A program made the position numbers and the translations under genes. Positions 34,641 to 42,119 of a DNA stretch of 64,000 bases are shown here, piece after piece (position 1 is the stretch's first letter; the number at the start of each line of letters is the position of its first letter). The notes below the pieces were generated by a model. That model searched no databases. It had not been told where the DNA came from and worked only from the letters and a program-made list of their open reading frames with translations. Source of the DNA: Ensifer adhaerens (GTDB lineage: Bacteria > Pseudomonadota > Alphaproteobacteria > Rhizobiales > Rhizobiaceae); NCBI RefSeq assembly GCF_002007205.1, contig NZ_LAZS01000012.1, forward strand, positions 372,001 through 436,000, read 5' to 3'.

Positions 34641-35249
34641 TCAGCCGCGGGCCTTGGCTATGGCGTTCTTCAGTCCTTCTTCATCCAGAACGCCTGGAAC
34701 GATCGCCGAACCGATGACAAAAGCCGGCGTCCCGGCGAAATTGAAGGCGAGTGCCTGACTGTAATTGCGGTCGAGCAGTCCGGAAATCTTGGCATTGTGG
34801 GTGTTCACGGCTGCGGTCAACTCTTTCATCGAAAGACCCGCCCCGGCCAGTGCTTTCTCGATGTCGTCGTGCGAGAGCCTCGCCTTGGTTTTCATCAGCG
34901 CCTCCATCGCCGGCTGATACTTGCCGATCTGGGCGGCTCCGAGCACCGCCTGCGCGGCGAAGACGGAGGCATCGCCCAGGATCGGCCAGTCCTTCAGCAC
35001 GAGCCGCACATTGCCGTCGGCCTTGACCACCTTCTCGACTGTGGGATGCACTTTCTTGCAGTAGGGGCACTGATAGTCGAAGAATTCGACGACAGTGACA
35101 TCGCCCTTGGGATTGCCGAGAACGGGCGCGTCCTTGTCGAAGAACACCTCCTCCTTGGTCAACTGCTGGGCGAAGGATGGTCGTCCTCCGACAAGCACTG
35201 CGGCAGCGGTGGCGACCGTCGTCGTCAGAACGGTTCTACGGGTGAGCAT
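34641..35249 (-). CDS. Periplasmic DsbA-family thiol:disulfide protein
   Basis: A 202-residue secreted thioredoxin-fold protein. Residues 1-27 form a signal peptide with an RR pair (MLTRRTVLTTTVATAAAVLV, then GGRPSFA), possibly Tat-compatible. The active site is CPYCKK at about residues 64-69 in VEFFDYQCPYC; the cis-Pro loop is FAGTPAFVIG. A helical insertion lies between. The Cys-Pro-Tyr-Cys motif and length fit DsbA/ScsC-like proteins. GGAGAAAT precedes the ATG. It is the last gene of a redox operon with DsbD, which would keep it reduced, so an isomerase or copper-protection role (as for ScsC) is possible. Confidence 0.88.
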   Translation of the reverse strand: MLTRRTVLTTTVATAAAVLVGGRPSFAQQLTKEEVFFDKDAPVLGNPKGDVTVVEFFDYQCPYCKKVHPTVEKVVKADGNVRLVLKDWPILGDASVFAAQAVLGAAQIGKYQPAMEALMKTKARLSHDDIEKALAGAGLSMKELTAAVNTHNAKISGLLDRNYSQALAFNFAGTPAFVIGSAIVPGVLDEEGLKNAIAKARG

Positions 35250-35371
35250 CAGATTTCTCCTTGTGCGGATGGATTGGGGCCGAAGACTTGGGCATGCGAG
35301 CCGATAATGCGGACGGCAGGGATCATGTTGCGCAGGCAAGCGGCGCAAGCCGAAAGGACCGGAGCTGTCAT
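35249..35371 (-). CDS. Putative 40-residue CxxC peptide between tlpA-like and dsbA-like genes
   Basis: Its ATG overlaps the stop of the upstream TlpA-like gene (ATGA), and its stop overlaps the DsbA-like ATG (TGATG), so ribosomes finishing one gene could translate it and enter the next. The peptide starts MTAPVLSACAACLRN, with a CAAC motif at residues 9-12 and no signal peptide. No family is recognised. It may be a leader that couples translation, or a small redox/metal-binding protein; the double overlap is the only strong evidence. Confidence 0.45.
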   Translation of the reverse strand: MTAPVLSACAACLRNMIPAVRIIGSHAQVFGPNPSAQGEI

Positions 35372-36192
35372 TCCGTCCGTTTCCTGTCCTCGGATGAAAA
35401 GTCGGCGAGTCGCTCGGCGATCGTCTCTCGGGAGATTTCGCCGAGATGGGTGGCGGCGAGCGTGCCGTCCGGGTTGATGAAAAGCGTGGCGGGCAGGCCG
35501 ATTGCGCCGTAGTGGCGGGACAGGTCCGAAAAGGGGTCGAGAAGGATGGTTTCCAGGTCGATGCCGGTTTGGCTGAGATAGGCGGTTATCACCTCGCGGC
35601 TTTCGCCCTGGTTGGCGAAGAAAAAGTCGACCTCTGGATTGCTTCCGGCCATCTCCGCCATCATCGGCATTTCCCGACGGCAGGGCGGACACCAGCTCGC
35701 CCAGAGATTGAGAACTGCCGGGCGGCCCCTGCGGTTTGCGATGGCAAGGGTCTCGTCCGTTGAGAGAACGGCATAGGAGGTTTCCGGGGCGCGGGGTGCA
35801 GCGCCACTATCGGTGAGAGTGGTAACGACGACCCAGACGAAGAGACCGACCGCGAGCGGCAAGATCGCCCAGGGGGCGGCTTTCGGAGCGTTTCGCCAGA
35901 GCATAACGGCGGCGAAGAAAACGCCGATGAGGCCGCCCGTCGGGGAAAAGCCGCCCTGCCAGATGGCGAGGACACGCAACGGCTCCTGCAGGAAGCTCTC
36001 GGCATGGGCAATCACATGCCCGGCCCGCGCGCCGGCAACGCCGAGAAGCGTCGCGGCCGTCGTGAAGGTGCCAAGCCGGTTGTCGATGCGGGCGGCAAGG
36101 AGGGAGCCGACCATCATGAAGACGATCAGGCCGGCGATCACCGAAAAGCGATCGGCAGAAAAGGCGAAGGGACCTATGGCGACCGCATTCAT
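35368..36192 (-). CDS. TlpA-like thioredoxin fused to an Lgt-like membrane domain
   Basis: 274 residues. Residues 1-145 form a four- to five-span membrane domain whose segment GARAGHVIAHAESFL plus WQGGFSPTGGLIG recalls prolipoprotein diacylglyceryl transferase, but it is too short to be a working Lgt. After a periplasmic linker, residues 150-274 form a TlpA/ResA-type thioredoxin with LNLWASWCPPCRREMP (CPPC) and the cis-Pro in IGLPATLFINPDG. It starts in an ATGA overlap with dsbD; the longer frame is a shadow of dsbD. Probably a membrane-anchored thiol reductase fed by DsbD, comparable to ScsD. Confidence 0.83.
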   Translation of the reverse strand: MNAVAIGPFAFSADRFSVIAGLIVFMMVGSLLAARIDNRLGTFTTAATLLGVAGARAGHVIAHAESFLQEPLRVLAIWQGGFSPTGGLIGVFFAAVMLWRNAPKAAPWAILPLAVGLFVWVVVTTLTDSGAAPRAPETSYAVLSTDETLAIANRRGRPAVLNLWASWCPPCRREMPMMAEMAGSNPEVDFFFANQGESREVITAYLSQTGIDLETILLDPFSDLSRHYGAIGLPATLFINPDGTLAATHLGEISRETIAERLADFSSEDRKRTE

Positions 36193-37997
36193 CGCGCGTC
36201 GCCTTTCACGAGCGTTGCCGCGTCCGCAAGCGAGGCGGGCGTGATTTCGCCGACGAGGCGCGTGCCGGGCGCCTCGTCCGTGCTGCGATCGAAGAAGATC
36301 ATGGTCGGCGGGCCGACGACGGCAAGCGAACGCATCAGTGCTCCATTCTCCGCATCGAGGGTGCTGACGTCGAGGCTTGCGAGCCGGACCCCGTCGAGGC
36401 CGGCAGCGACATCGGGCGCCGTCAGAACGGATCGCTCGATCGTGCGGCAGGTGACGCACCAGTCCGCGGTGACATAGACGAGGGTGGGTTGGTTGTCGGC
36501 AGCTGCGGTGTCGAGGAAGCTGGAGAGTGCGACGATCGAGCTGACCTTGGTGAAATCCGACTTCTGGATGGCGGCTGTCCGGCCAACGCCCACCGCCCCC
36601 TTGAGCGGGCCGAGCGGGGTGAGCGGATCGTTGGCGCCCAGGCCGAAGCCCACCAACAGGAGACTGCCCCAAAGCAGGGAGACGACGGCGGTCACGCGCG
36701 CCAGCACGCCATAACCGCGTGTGGGCCGCAGCCCGTCGAAAGCACCCGCGTAGACGCCGAAGGCGAGGGTCAGCACGGCCCAGGGCAGGAGGAGGAACCG
36801 CTCCGGCACCAGCGGCGTCGCAAGCCACACCGCGGTTCCCAGGAAGGCGAAACCGAAGACGTGCCGAACACGTTCCATCCACTCGCCGGCGCGCGGCAGC
36901 GCCTTGCCGCCGATCGTCGCCATGATGATCAGCGGGATGCCCTTGCCAAGGCCAAGGGCGAAGAGGGCGAGTGCGCCGACTGCAATGTCACCGGTCCGGG
37001 CAATGTAGAGGAGGGCACCCGCAAGCGGTGCAGTTACGCAGGGGCCGATGAGGAAGGCGGAGGATAGGCCGAGCACGGCGGCGGCGCCGACCGAGCCGCC
37101 TTGCTGCCTGCCGCACTTCAGGCGGTTGCCGATCGCTGCCGGAAGCTGAATGTGGAAAAGTCCGAAGCTGGAGAGCGCCAGCAGGACGAAGAGTGCGGCG
37201 ACCGCGCCGATCGCGACGGGCGATTGCAGCACAATCTGCAGATTCTGCCCCGACCACGCGGCCGCGATGCCAAGGAGCCCGAAGGCGGATGCGAGCGCCA
37301 GCACGTAGGCGGATGCGAGCACGAAACCGCGTCCGGCCGTCAGCGCCTCTCCCTCGCGCGTGAGCATGGCCGCGACGATCGGATACATCGGGAAGACGCA
37401 GGGCGTGAAGGCGAGCAGCAGGCCGAAGCCGAGGAAGCCGGCAAAAAGCAGCGCATGGCCGCCCCCGCTCATGAGCCGGTCGACTGCCGTTTCGCCGTTG
37501 TCAGCCGCGATCGAAAACCCTGTGTCCGGCCTTTCCACCGGGCGTGCGTCCTTGGCCGGCGCAAACGCAAAACCGCTGTCTGGCTTGCTGATGGTCATTG
37601 CAATGGTATCGATCGTCCGCGTCGTCGGCGGATAGCACAGCCCGCCATCCTGGCAACCCTGATAGGTAAGGCGGATGGTCTGGGGCGCGTTGGCGATCCA
37701 GGCCGAAGCCTTCTGGTAATAGACCTCGGTTGTGCCGAAGCCCGGGTCGTCCTTGACCGTGCCCGGCTTGCTTTGCAGGGTGACCGGTCGGTTGCCGTCA
37801 TCTTCCGCTGCCAGGAAGTCTCTGTAGAGATAGTAGCCGTCGGCGATCGACCATGTGATCGTCAGCCGGCCGTCGTCTTGCCTGGCGATTGCAGGCACGA
37901 AGGCCTCATCCATCGGCAGGGGTGCTTCGAGCGCCCGGGCCGGCAGGATTGCCGCAATCAAAACCCAAACCAGTGCCAGCAGGCTTGCTTTCCGCAT
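36189..37997 (-). CDS. dsbD: Thiol:disulfide interchange protein DsbD
   Basis: About 602 residues in the classical three-part architecture. A signal peptide (residues 1-22) is followed by the periplasmic alpha domain with the Cys pair in GCQDGGLCYPPTTR. The transmembrane beta domain of eight spans includes AFTPCVFPMYPIVAAML and LIGPCVTAPLAGALLYI, each with its redox Cys. The C-terminal thioredoxin-like gamma domain has TADWCVTCRTIERSVL (CVTC). It carries electrons from cytosolic thioredoxin to periplasmic thiol proteins, here the TlpA-like and DsbA-like products of the same operon. ATG 37997 starts the signal peptide; an ATG eight codons upstream is possible. A 23-bp dyad lies just upstream. 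Confidence 0.92.
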   Translation of the reverse strand: MRKASLLALVWVLIAAILPARALEAPLPMDEAFVPAIARQDDGRLTITWSIADGYYLYRDFLAAEDDGNRPVTLQSKPGTVKDDPGFGTTEVYYQKASAWIANAPQTIRLTYQGCQDGGLCYPPTTRTIDTIAMTISKPDSGFAFAPAKDARPVERPDTGFSIAADNGETAVDRLMSGGGHALLFAGFLGFGLLLAFTPCVFPMYPIVAAMLTREGEALTAGRGFVLASAYVLALASAFGLLGIAAAWSGQNLQIVLQSPVAIGAVAALFVLLALSSFGLFHIQLPAAIGNRLKCGRQQGGSVGAAAVLGLSSAFLIGPCVTAPLAGALLYIARTGDIAVGALALFALGLGKGIPLIIMATIGGKALPRAGEWMERVRHVFGFAFLGTAVWLATPLVPERFLLLPWAVLTLAFGVYAGAFDGLRPTRGYGVLARVTAVVSLLWGSLLLVGFGLGANDPLTPLGPLKGAVGVGRTAAIQKSDFTKVSSIVALSSFLDTAAADNQPTLVYVTADWCVTCRTIERSVLTAPDVAAGLDGVRLASLDVSTLDAENGALMRSLAVVGPPTMIFFDRSTDEAPGTRLVGEITPASLADAATLVKGDAR

Positions 37998-38044
37998 CGT
38001 TCTTGCGTCCTCGTCTTGCATCGTCGTTCGTTCGATCCGGTCGC

Positions 38045-38067
38045 CACCTTAAGGCAGCCTTAAAGTG
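38045..38067. promoter_or_regulatory. 23-bp dyad upstream of dsbD (probable operator)
   Basis: CACCTTAAGGC, a central A, then GCCTTAAAGTG: eleven-base arms that are complementary at ten positions. It lies 47 bases upstream of the dsbD start on the minus-strand operon. Length and symmetry fit a homodimeric repressor or a MerR-type activator site; a link to metal or thiol stress would suit the redox operon. The regulator is not in the window as far as I can tell. Confidence 0.5.
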
Positions 38068-38339
38068 ACGGCCCGAGATCGACACGGTGCTGCGCTACGG
38101 GCGAAGGTCGGCCGTGGCTTCGCCGGGAATCGATTTCAGCTTTGGGAACTAAGGCGTCGGCGCGGCTCGACGCGGGAGCGATTGCTCTCAGTTACACGTG
38201 TCCGGGCGCTTTCGTCCGCTCACGGTTTGAGTTGCAACGACACTGAATGTCACTTCCTATTATCTGCGGATCAAGGCAGTGGTTTATCTCACAGTATTTT
38301 ACGGTTGCCATGCGACCCAGCTTCGAGAGAACCGGCAAC

Positions 38340-39683
38340 ATGAAAAGTCCGATCGCTTTGACGCAGTTCCCACGGACAAACGTCTTCCGCAAAGGTGACG
38401 TCTTCGTTCTGTTCGGCGAGCTTTTTGATCGCGGTTACGCCACGCATCTCGTCGATCAGGCCAGGAACGCCGGAATGGAGATTGTGGGGATCACCGTCGG
38501 CCGGCGAGACGAAAACAACACACTGCGGCCGCTCAATGATGAGGAACTCGCCGCGGCGGAGGCCCGGATCGGCGGCAAGATCATCAACGTGCCGCTGATG
38601 GCCGGCTTCGACCTTGACGCACCGGCGGGTACACCCACGCCAACCGATCTTCTCGCGAAAATGACGCTCGAAAGCTGGGAAGACGACAAGCTTGATTGGG
38701 CACACATCGAAAGATGCCGGGAAGTCGGCGTCGAGCGGTTCAGGACGTCCCTGTCTAAGGTCATGCGCATCCTCGATGGCATGATCTCGGATGGCAGGAA
38801 CGTCTACTTTGCCCACACCATGGCCGGTGGCATCCCCAAGGCCAAGGTGTTCATGGTCATTGCCAATCGCATCTACAAGGGCCGTGGCGCCCGCCACATG
38901 TCGTCCCAGACGCTGCTCGACAGTGATTTGGGCAAGCTCATCCTCCAGAACTTCGACGAAGTTTCGGCCAATACGTTTCGTCATCTGATTGATCTGAGCG
39001 CCGGGATTCGCGCGCGCGTCGAGGCGTCCGGCGGTCAGGTTCGCTATTCGGCCTTCGGATACCACGGGACAGGCATCCTCGTCTCGGGTGAGTATCGGTG
39101 GCAGACCTATACGAACTACACGCAAGGCTACGCCAAGATGCGTCTCGAGCGGGTTGCGCAGGAAGCCTGGGCCTCGGGCATCAAGGCGACGGTTTACAAC
39201 TGCCCCGAAATCCGCACCAATTCATCCGACGTCTTTGCCGGCATCGAGCTGCCGCTCATTCCGCTGCTGCTCGCCCTGAAGAAAGAGGGCGGCGGTGACT
39301 GGGTCGAAGGACAGTGGCAGGCGTGCCGGGATCTTCTGGCGGAGGAATATACGGTCGAAGACGTCCTTCAGAAGATTGCCGATATGCAGACCAGCGACGT
39401 GATGCGGCCCTTCTACGACTTTTCGGCCTGGCCGATGCCCAACAGTCCTGGCCAATCCGACCTGGCGATCGGCACGTCCGGCGAGATCACCGCGATGCAT
39501 AAGGACGGCAAGGCGCTGATCTCCGATCTCTTGAGCCGGCTGGTCGTAGAGGCCGTCGGGCAGCTGATCTTCGGTGAGAGTTCGGAGCCGTCAGGTCCTG
39601 TACTTTGGCTCAACCACGACATCGTCGCTCGGACGCTGGTCCGCACGAAGGGCGCGTCGCGTGAGTCGCTCGCGGCCGCGTGA
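38340..39683 (+). CDS. Conserved protein resembling 'enoyl-ACP reductase FabMG family' entries
   Basis: A 447-residue cytosolic protein. The first 70 residues look like a nucleotide-binding beta-alpha-beta unit (GDVFVLFGELFDRGYATHLV, then GMEIVGITVGRRD). Later segments VYFAHTMAGGIPKAKVFMVI and YSAFGYHGTGILVSGEYRWQ are distinctive, but I cannot tie them to catalytic residues. My recollection is that rhizobial homologues are annotated as FabMG-type enoyl-ACP reductases; I cannot verify that here. The ATG at 38340 begins the conserved part; ATG 38310 has no ribosome site. It is monocistronic, so function must be treated as unknown. Confidence 0.7.
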   Translation: MKSPIALTQFPRTNVFRKGDVFVLFGELFDRGYATHLVDQARNAGMEIVGITVGRRDENNTLRPLNDEELAAAEARIGGKIINVPLMAGFDLDAPAGTPTPTDLLAKMTLESWEDDKLDWAHIERCREVGVERFRTSLSKVMRILDGMISDGRNVYFAHTMAGGIPKAKVFMVIANRIYKGRGARHMSSQTLLDSDLGKLILQNFDEVSANTFRHLIDLSAGIRARVEASGGQVRYSAFGYHGTGILVSGEYRWQTYTNYTQGYAKMRLERVAQEAWASGIKATVYNCPEIRTNSSDVFAGIELPLIPLLLALKKEGGGDWVEGQWQACRDLLAEEYTVEDVLQKIADMQTSDVMRPFYDFSAWPMPNSPGQSDLAIGTSGEITAMHKDGKALISDLLSRLVVEAVGQLIFGESSEPSGPVLWLNHDIVARTLVRTKGASRESLAAA

Positions 39684-40320
39684 GGCGAAGCGTAGACCAG
39701 CTGAAATAGGTCCACTGCCGCTGGAGAACATCGATCGGGCCAGCGAATACGCCAGCCCCGTCGCCTATGCGCAATTGATGGGCCTCCCGCTCGGTTGAAG
39801 GTAGTTGCGACCGCACCTTCTCGGCCGTATCGCTGGTATCTGCGGGCCTCGGCGGCGACTTTGGACCGGATGGACAAGGGGCTTACCCAACCGCGGTTTC
39901 GAGCTCAAGTCCGTGCGCGGCGTCGACCTGAAACTCGGGCTTGGCGTCGCCTAAAGCCTCAACCCGTCGCGGGACGATAACATCGACACTACCCGGTCTC
40001 CGACATGGCCGGGCAGGGGCCTGTCGTATAAGCGCGCGGAGCGCATGCCGCTCCCTCTGCCGATGACCGCGATCCCTCGGTTGCTTTGATGTCACCTTCG
40101 GCTGTTCCACCGCTCGTTCCTTTCGGGGCCGACGAGGCGGCGCCGTTCGGCGAGCCATAAAGCTGCCGTTCAATGGTCAGCAAATTGCCCCGGTTGCGCC
40201 GCACCGAGCCCTTTCCGGCGTTTCATCGTCACCCCAGCGTTCGGCATCCGGCCGACGTGAGGGGCGATTGAAAGGCAGCGCCGCTGTCGATCACGTCATG
40301 CACACCATCGAGGAATGAAT
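39684..40320 (+). other. 637-base intergenic region, no intact gene seen
   Basis: GC-rich with short frames on both strands and none with a ribosome site. One plus-strand frame ends GFELKSVRGVDLKLGLGVA followed by a stop near 39951, reminiscent of the last strand of an outer-membrane barrel, but it cannot be extended upstream without changing frame. This looks like decayed coding DNA. The last 50 bases hold the ribosome site of the DUF4168 gene. Confidence 0.45.
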
Positions 40321-40746
40321 ATGATCACTCGTCACACACCCGTTGCATCGCTTACGGCGGCTCTTTTCAGTTTCATGTTCTTCAGCCCGGCATCTGCCCT
40401 TGAAGTTGCCCAGGCGCAAAATGCACAGCCATCGCAGGGGCAGGTCGACAACAACGGCGCTATGCCCGCCATCAGCGATCAAAAGATCGAGGCCTTTGCT
40501 GTTGCCTACCTTCAGGTCGATAAGGTGAGGCAGGAATACTCCACAAAGATAGAAGCAACGTCGGACGCCGCGGCCAAGAAGGAACTGGAGACCGAAGGCA
40601 GCAAGAAAATGGTCGAGGCCGTCGAAGCTTCGCCGTCTATGTCGGTCGAAGAGTATTCGGCCATCCTGACGGCGGCACAGAGCGATCCGACCATTGCCAA
40701 GAAGGTTCAAGCAGAACTTCAAAAGACCGCTCCGGCACAGCAGTAG
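40321..40746 (+). CDS. Secreted DUF4168-family protein
   Basis: 141 residues. A signal peptide (residues 1-26, MITRHTPVASLTAALFSFMF to ASA) precedes a short, helical, highly charged domain with ISDQKIEAFAVAYLQVDKVR and MSVEEYSAILTAAQSDPTIA, the DUF4168 pattern. The function of the family is unknown; members are periplasmic and common in alphaproteobacteria. AGGA lies seven bases before ATG 40321; ATG 40315 is too close to it. The Gln/Ala-rich C-terminus is unremarkable. Confidence 0.82.
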   Translation: MITRHTPVASLTAALFSFMFFSPASALEVAQAQNAQPSQGQVDNNGAMPAISDQKIEAFAVAYLQVDKVRQEYSTKIEATSDAAAKKELETEGSKKMVEAVEASPSMSVEEYSAILTAAQSDPTIAKKVQAELQKTAPAQQ

Positions 40747-41039
40747 CCGGCCTTTACACCAACTCATGTCGGACAATCGCCTGACAACCAGTGCGTGTTG
40801 TTGTGTGTGTCTTTTAGTTGCGGTGCCTCGCGAAATTATGAGGCAAACGAACAGACTGAGTTTCGACGGGATTTTCGACGCATCAGTGCGTCGGATCTCG
40901 TCGCCCCGCTGCCGGCCAGAGCGCGACAATGGACGTGCAGCAGCCCTCACGCCGGCGCAAGCATACGCACAAACGCTGAAAGCGGGCCTGGCGGCCGGTG
41001 TGGATACCAACTCGGACAATCAGCCCGGTCAAATTCTGA

Positions 41040-41300
41040 GTTTTTGGCGGTGTTTGCGATATCCGCACGAGCTACCCTATTTCGAATATCGAGATTGCCA
41101 AGAAGGCCGGTGCGCGTATAGTTGCCATCTCTCCCGGCGGTTCCGTCGTCGCCTCACGCGCCGATGAAAACACCAACCTCAACGCCTACCGCGCCTCGAC
41201 CCATCCGCTCATCGTGCCGACCGGCCGCGCCCCGATGTATGTGATGCTCGACGTACTTTTTGCACTGCATGCACGTAAGTGCGAGGCAGGGGCCCAATAG
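41040..41300 (+). pseudogene. Gene relic, C-terminal fragment resembling a SIS-type sugar-binding domain
   Basis: A protein-like frame of 86 codons with no start: GVCDIRTSYPISNIEIAKKA, GARIVAISPGGSVVASRADE, then THPLIVPTGRAPMYVMLDVL and a stop at 41298. The pattern of a beta strand after IAKKAGA and the terminal MLDVLFALHA recalls SIS domains of RpiR-type regulators or sugar isomerases. A TGA immediately precedes it and the upstream DNA does not continue the fold, so it is most likely the broken 3' end of a lost gene. Family assignment is weak. Confidence 0.35.
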
Positions 41301-41322
41301 ACCGGATGCAAGGACGATGGAA

Positions 41323-41907
41323 ATGGAAACGACTTTTTCTCCAGTGTTGACCGTTTGCGGGATCGACGAACTACCGGGCCAAAGCAGCCGGAACGTGACC
41401 CATGTCCTGTCGATCGTCGACCCGGAGCTACCGGAACTGGAGGCCTTCGGCACCTATGCTGAGCATTACCGCACGACCTTGCGCTTCCATGACATCATCG
41501 CGATGGCACCGAACCGGGTGATGCCCCACCCGGACCATGTCGAGGCGATCTTGCGATTCGGAACCGACTTCCTGGCACGAGAGGACAAGCAGGCGTCGAG
41601 CCACGTTCTGGTGCATTGCCATATGGGCGTGTCGCGTTCGACCGCCGCTATGCTGACTTTGATGGCGCAGGCGAACCCGAACGAAACGGGCGAGAGCCTC
41701 TTTACCCGTCTTGCGGCCATCCGGCCGCAGGCCTGGCCGAACTCCCAGATGATCGGTTTTGCCGACGAGCAGCTCGGCCGCGGCGGCGACCTTACCGTCG
41801 CGCTCCGCCGCCACTATGGTCGCCAGATCAAGAGCCGTCCGGAGTTCACCGAGTGGATGACCTCCCTCGGCCGTCAGGCAGAGTTGAAGATGGCCGTGTT
41901 GGATTGA
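41323..41907 (+). CDS. Protein tyrosine phosphatase (Cys-based, dual-specificity-like)
   Basis: 194 residues. The P-loop HCHMGVSRST (HCxxGxSRS) lies at about residues 103-112, with catalytic Cys104 and invariant Arg; HDIIAMAPNRVMPHPDHVEA upstream may provide the general acid Asp. Proteins of this kind occur widely in Rhizobiales; substrates are unknown. AAGGA is placed eight bases before ATG 41323, making it preferable to ATG 41317 or the longer frame. It stands alone between a gene relic and a regulator gene on the opposite strand. Confidence 0.85.
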   Translation: METTFSPVLTVCGIDELPGQSSRNVTHVLSIVDPELPELEAFGTYAEHYRTTLRFHDIIAMAPNRVMPHPDHVEAILRFGTDFLAREDKQASSHVLVHCHMGVSRSTAAMLTLMAQANPNETGESLFTRLAAIRPQAWPNSQMIGFADEQLGRGGDLTVALRRHYGRQIKSRPEFTEWMTSLGRQAELKMAVLD

Positions 41908-42119
41908 CGCCGGCGGCTGAGGCTGGGTCAGTTGGGGGAGGGGCGGTGCCGACACCCGGCGCCAGGCTGTCGATGGCAAAACCGGCGGCAGCGAGTGCTG
42001 CCACCTCGCCCATGAAATAGACTTTCACAAGACTGGTTTCGTCGGCCGCGGCCACGGGCGTTCATCGCGGGCGGTTACAAGGTTCATCCCTACGATCCGC
42101 CCGCCCGTTCTGGCGCGGG

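Noticed and set aside
34392-35477. 361-codon plus-strand frame across the DsbA-like gene
   Set aside because: Antisense to a clear CPYC thioredoxin-fold gene; no motif of its own.
39860-39951. Frame ending like the last strand of an outer-membrane barrel
   Set aside because: Only about 20 residues look convincing, the upstream part does not continue in frame, and there is no start.
41846-42055. Reverse frame between the tyrosine phosphatase and regulator genes
   Set aside because: No ribosome site and a Pro/Thr-rich low-complexity end; not distinguishable from chance.
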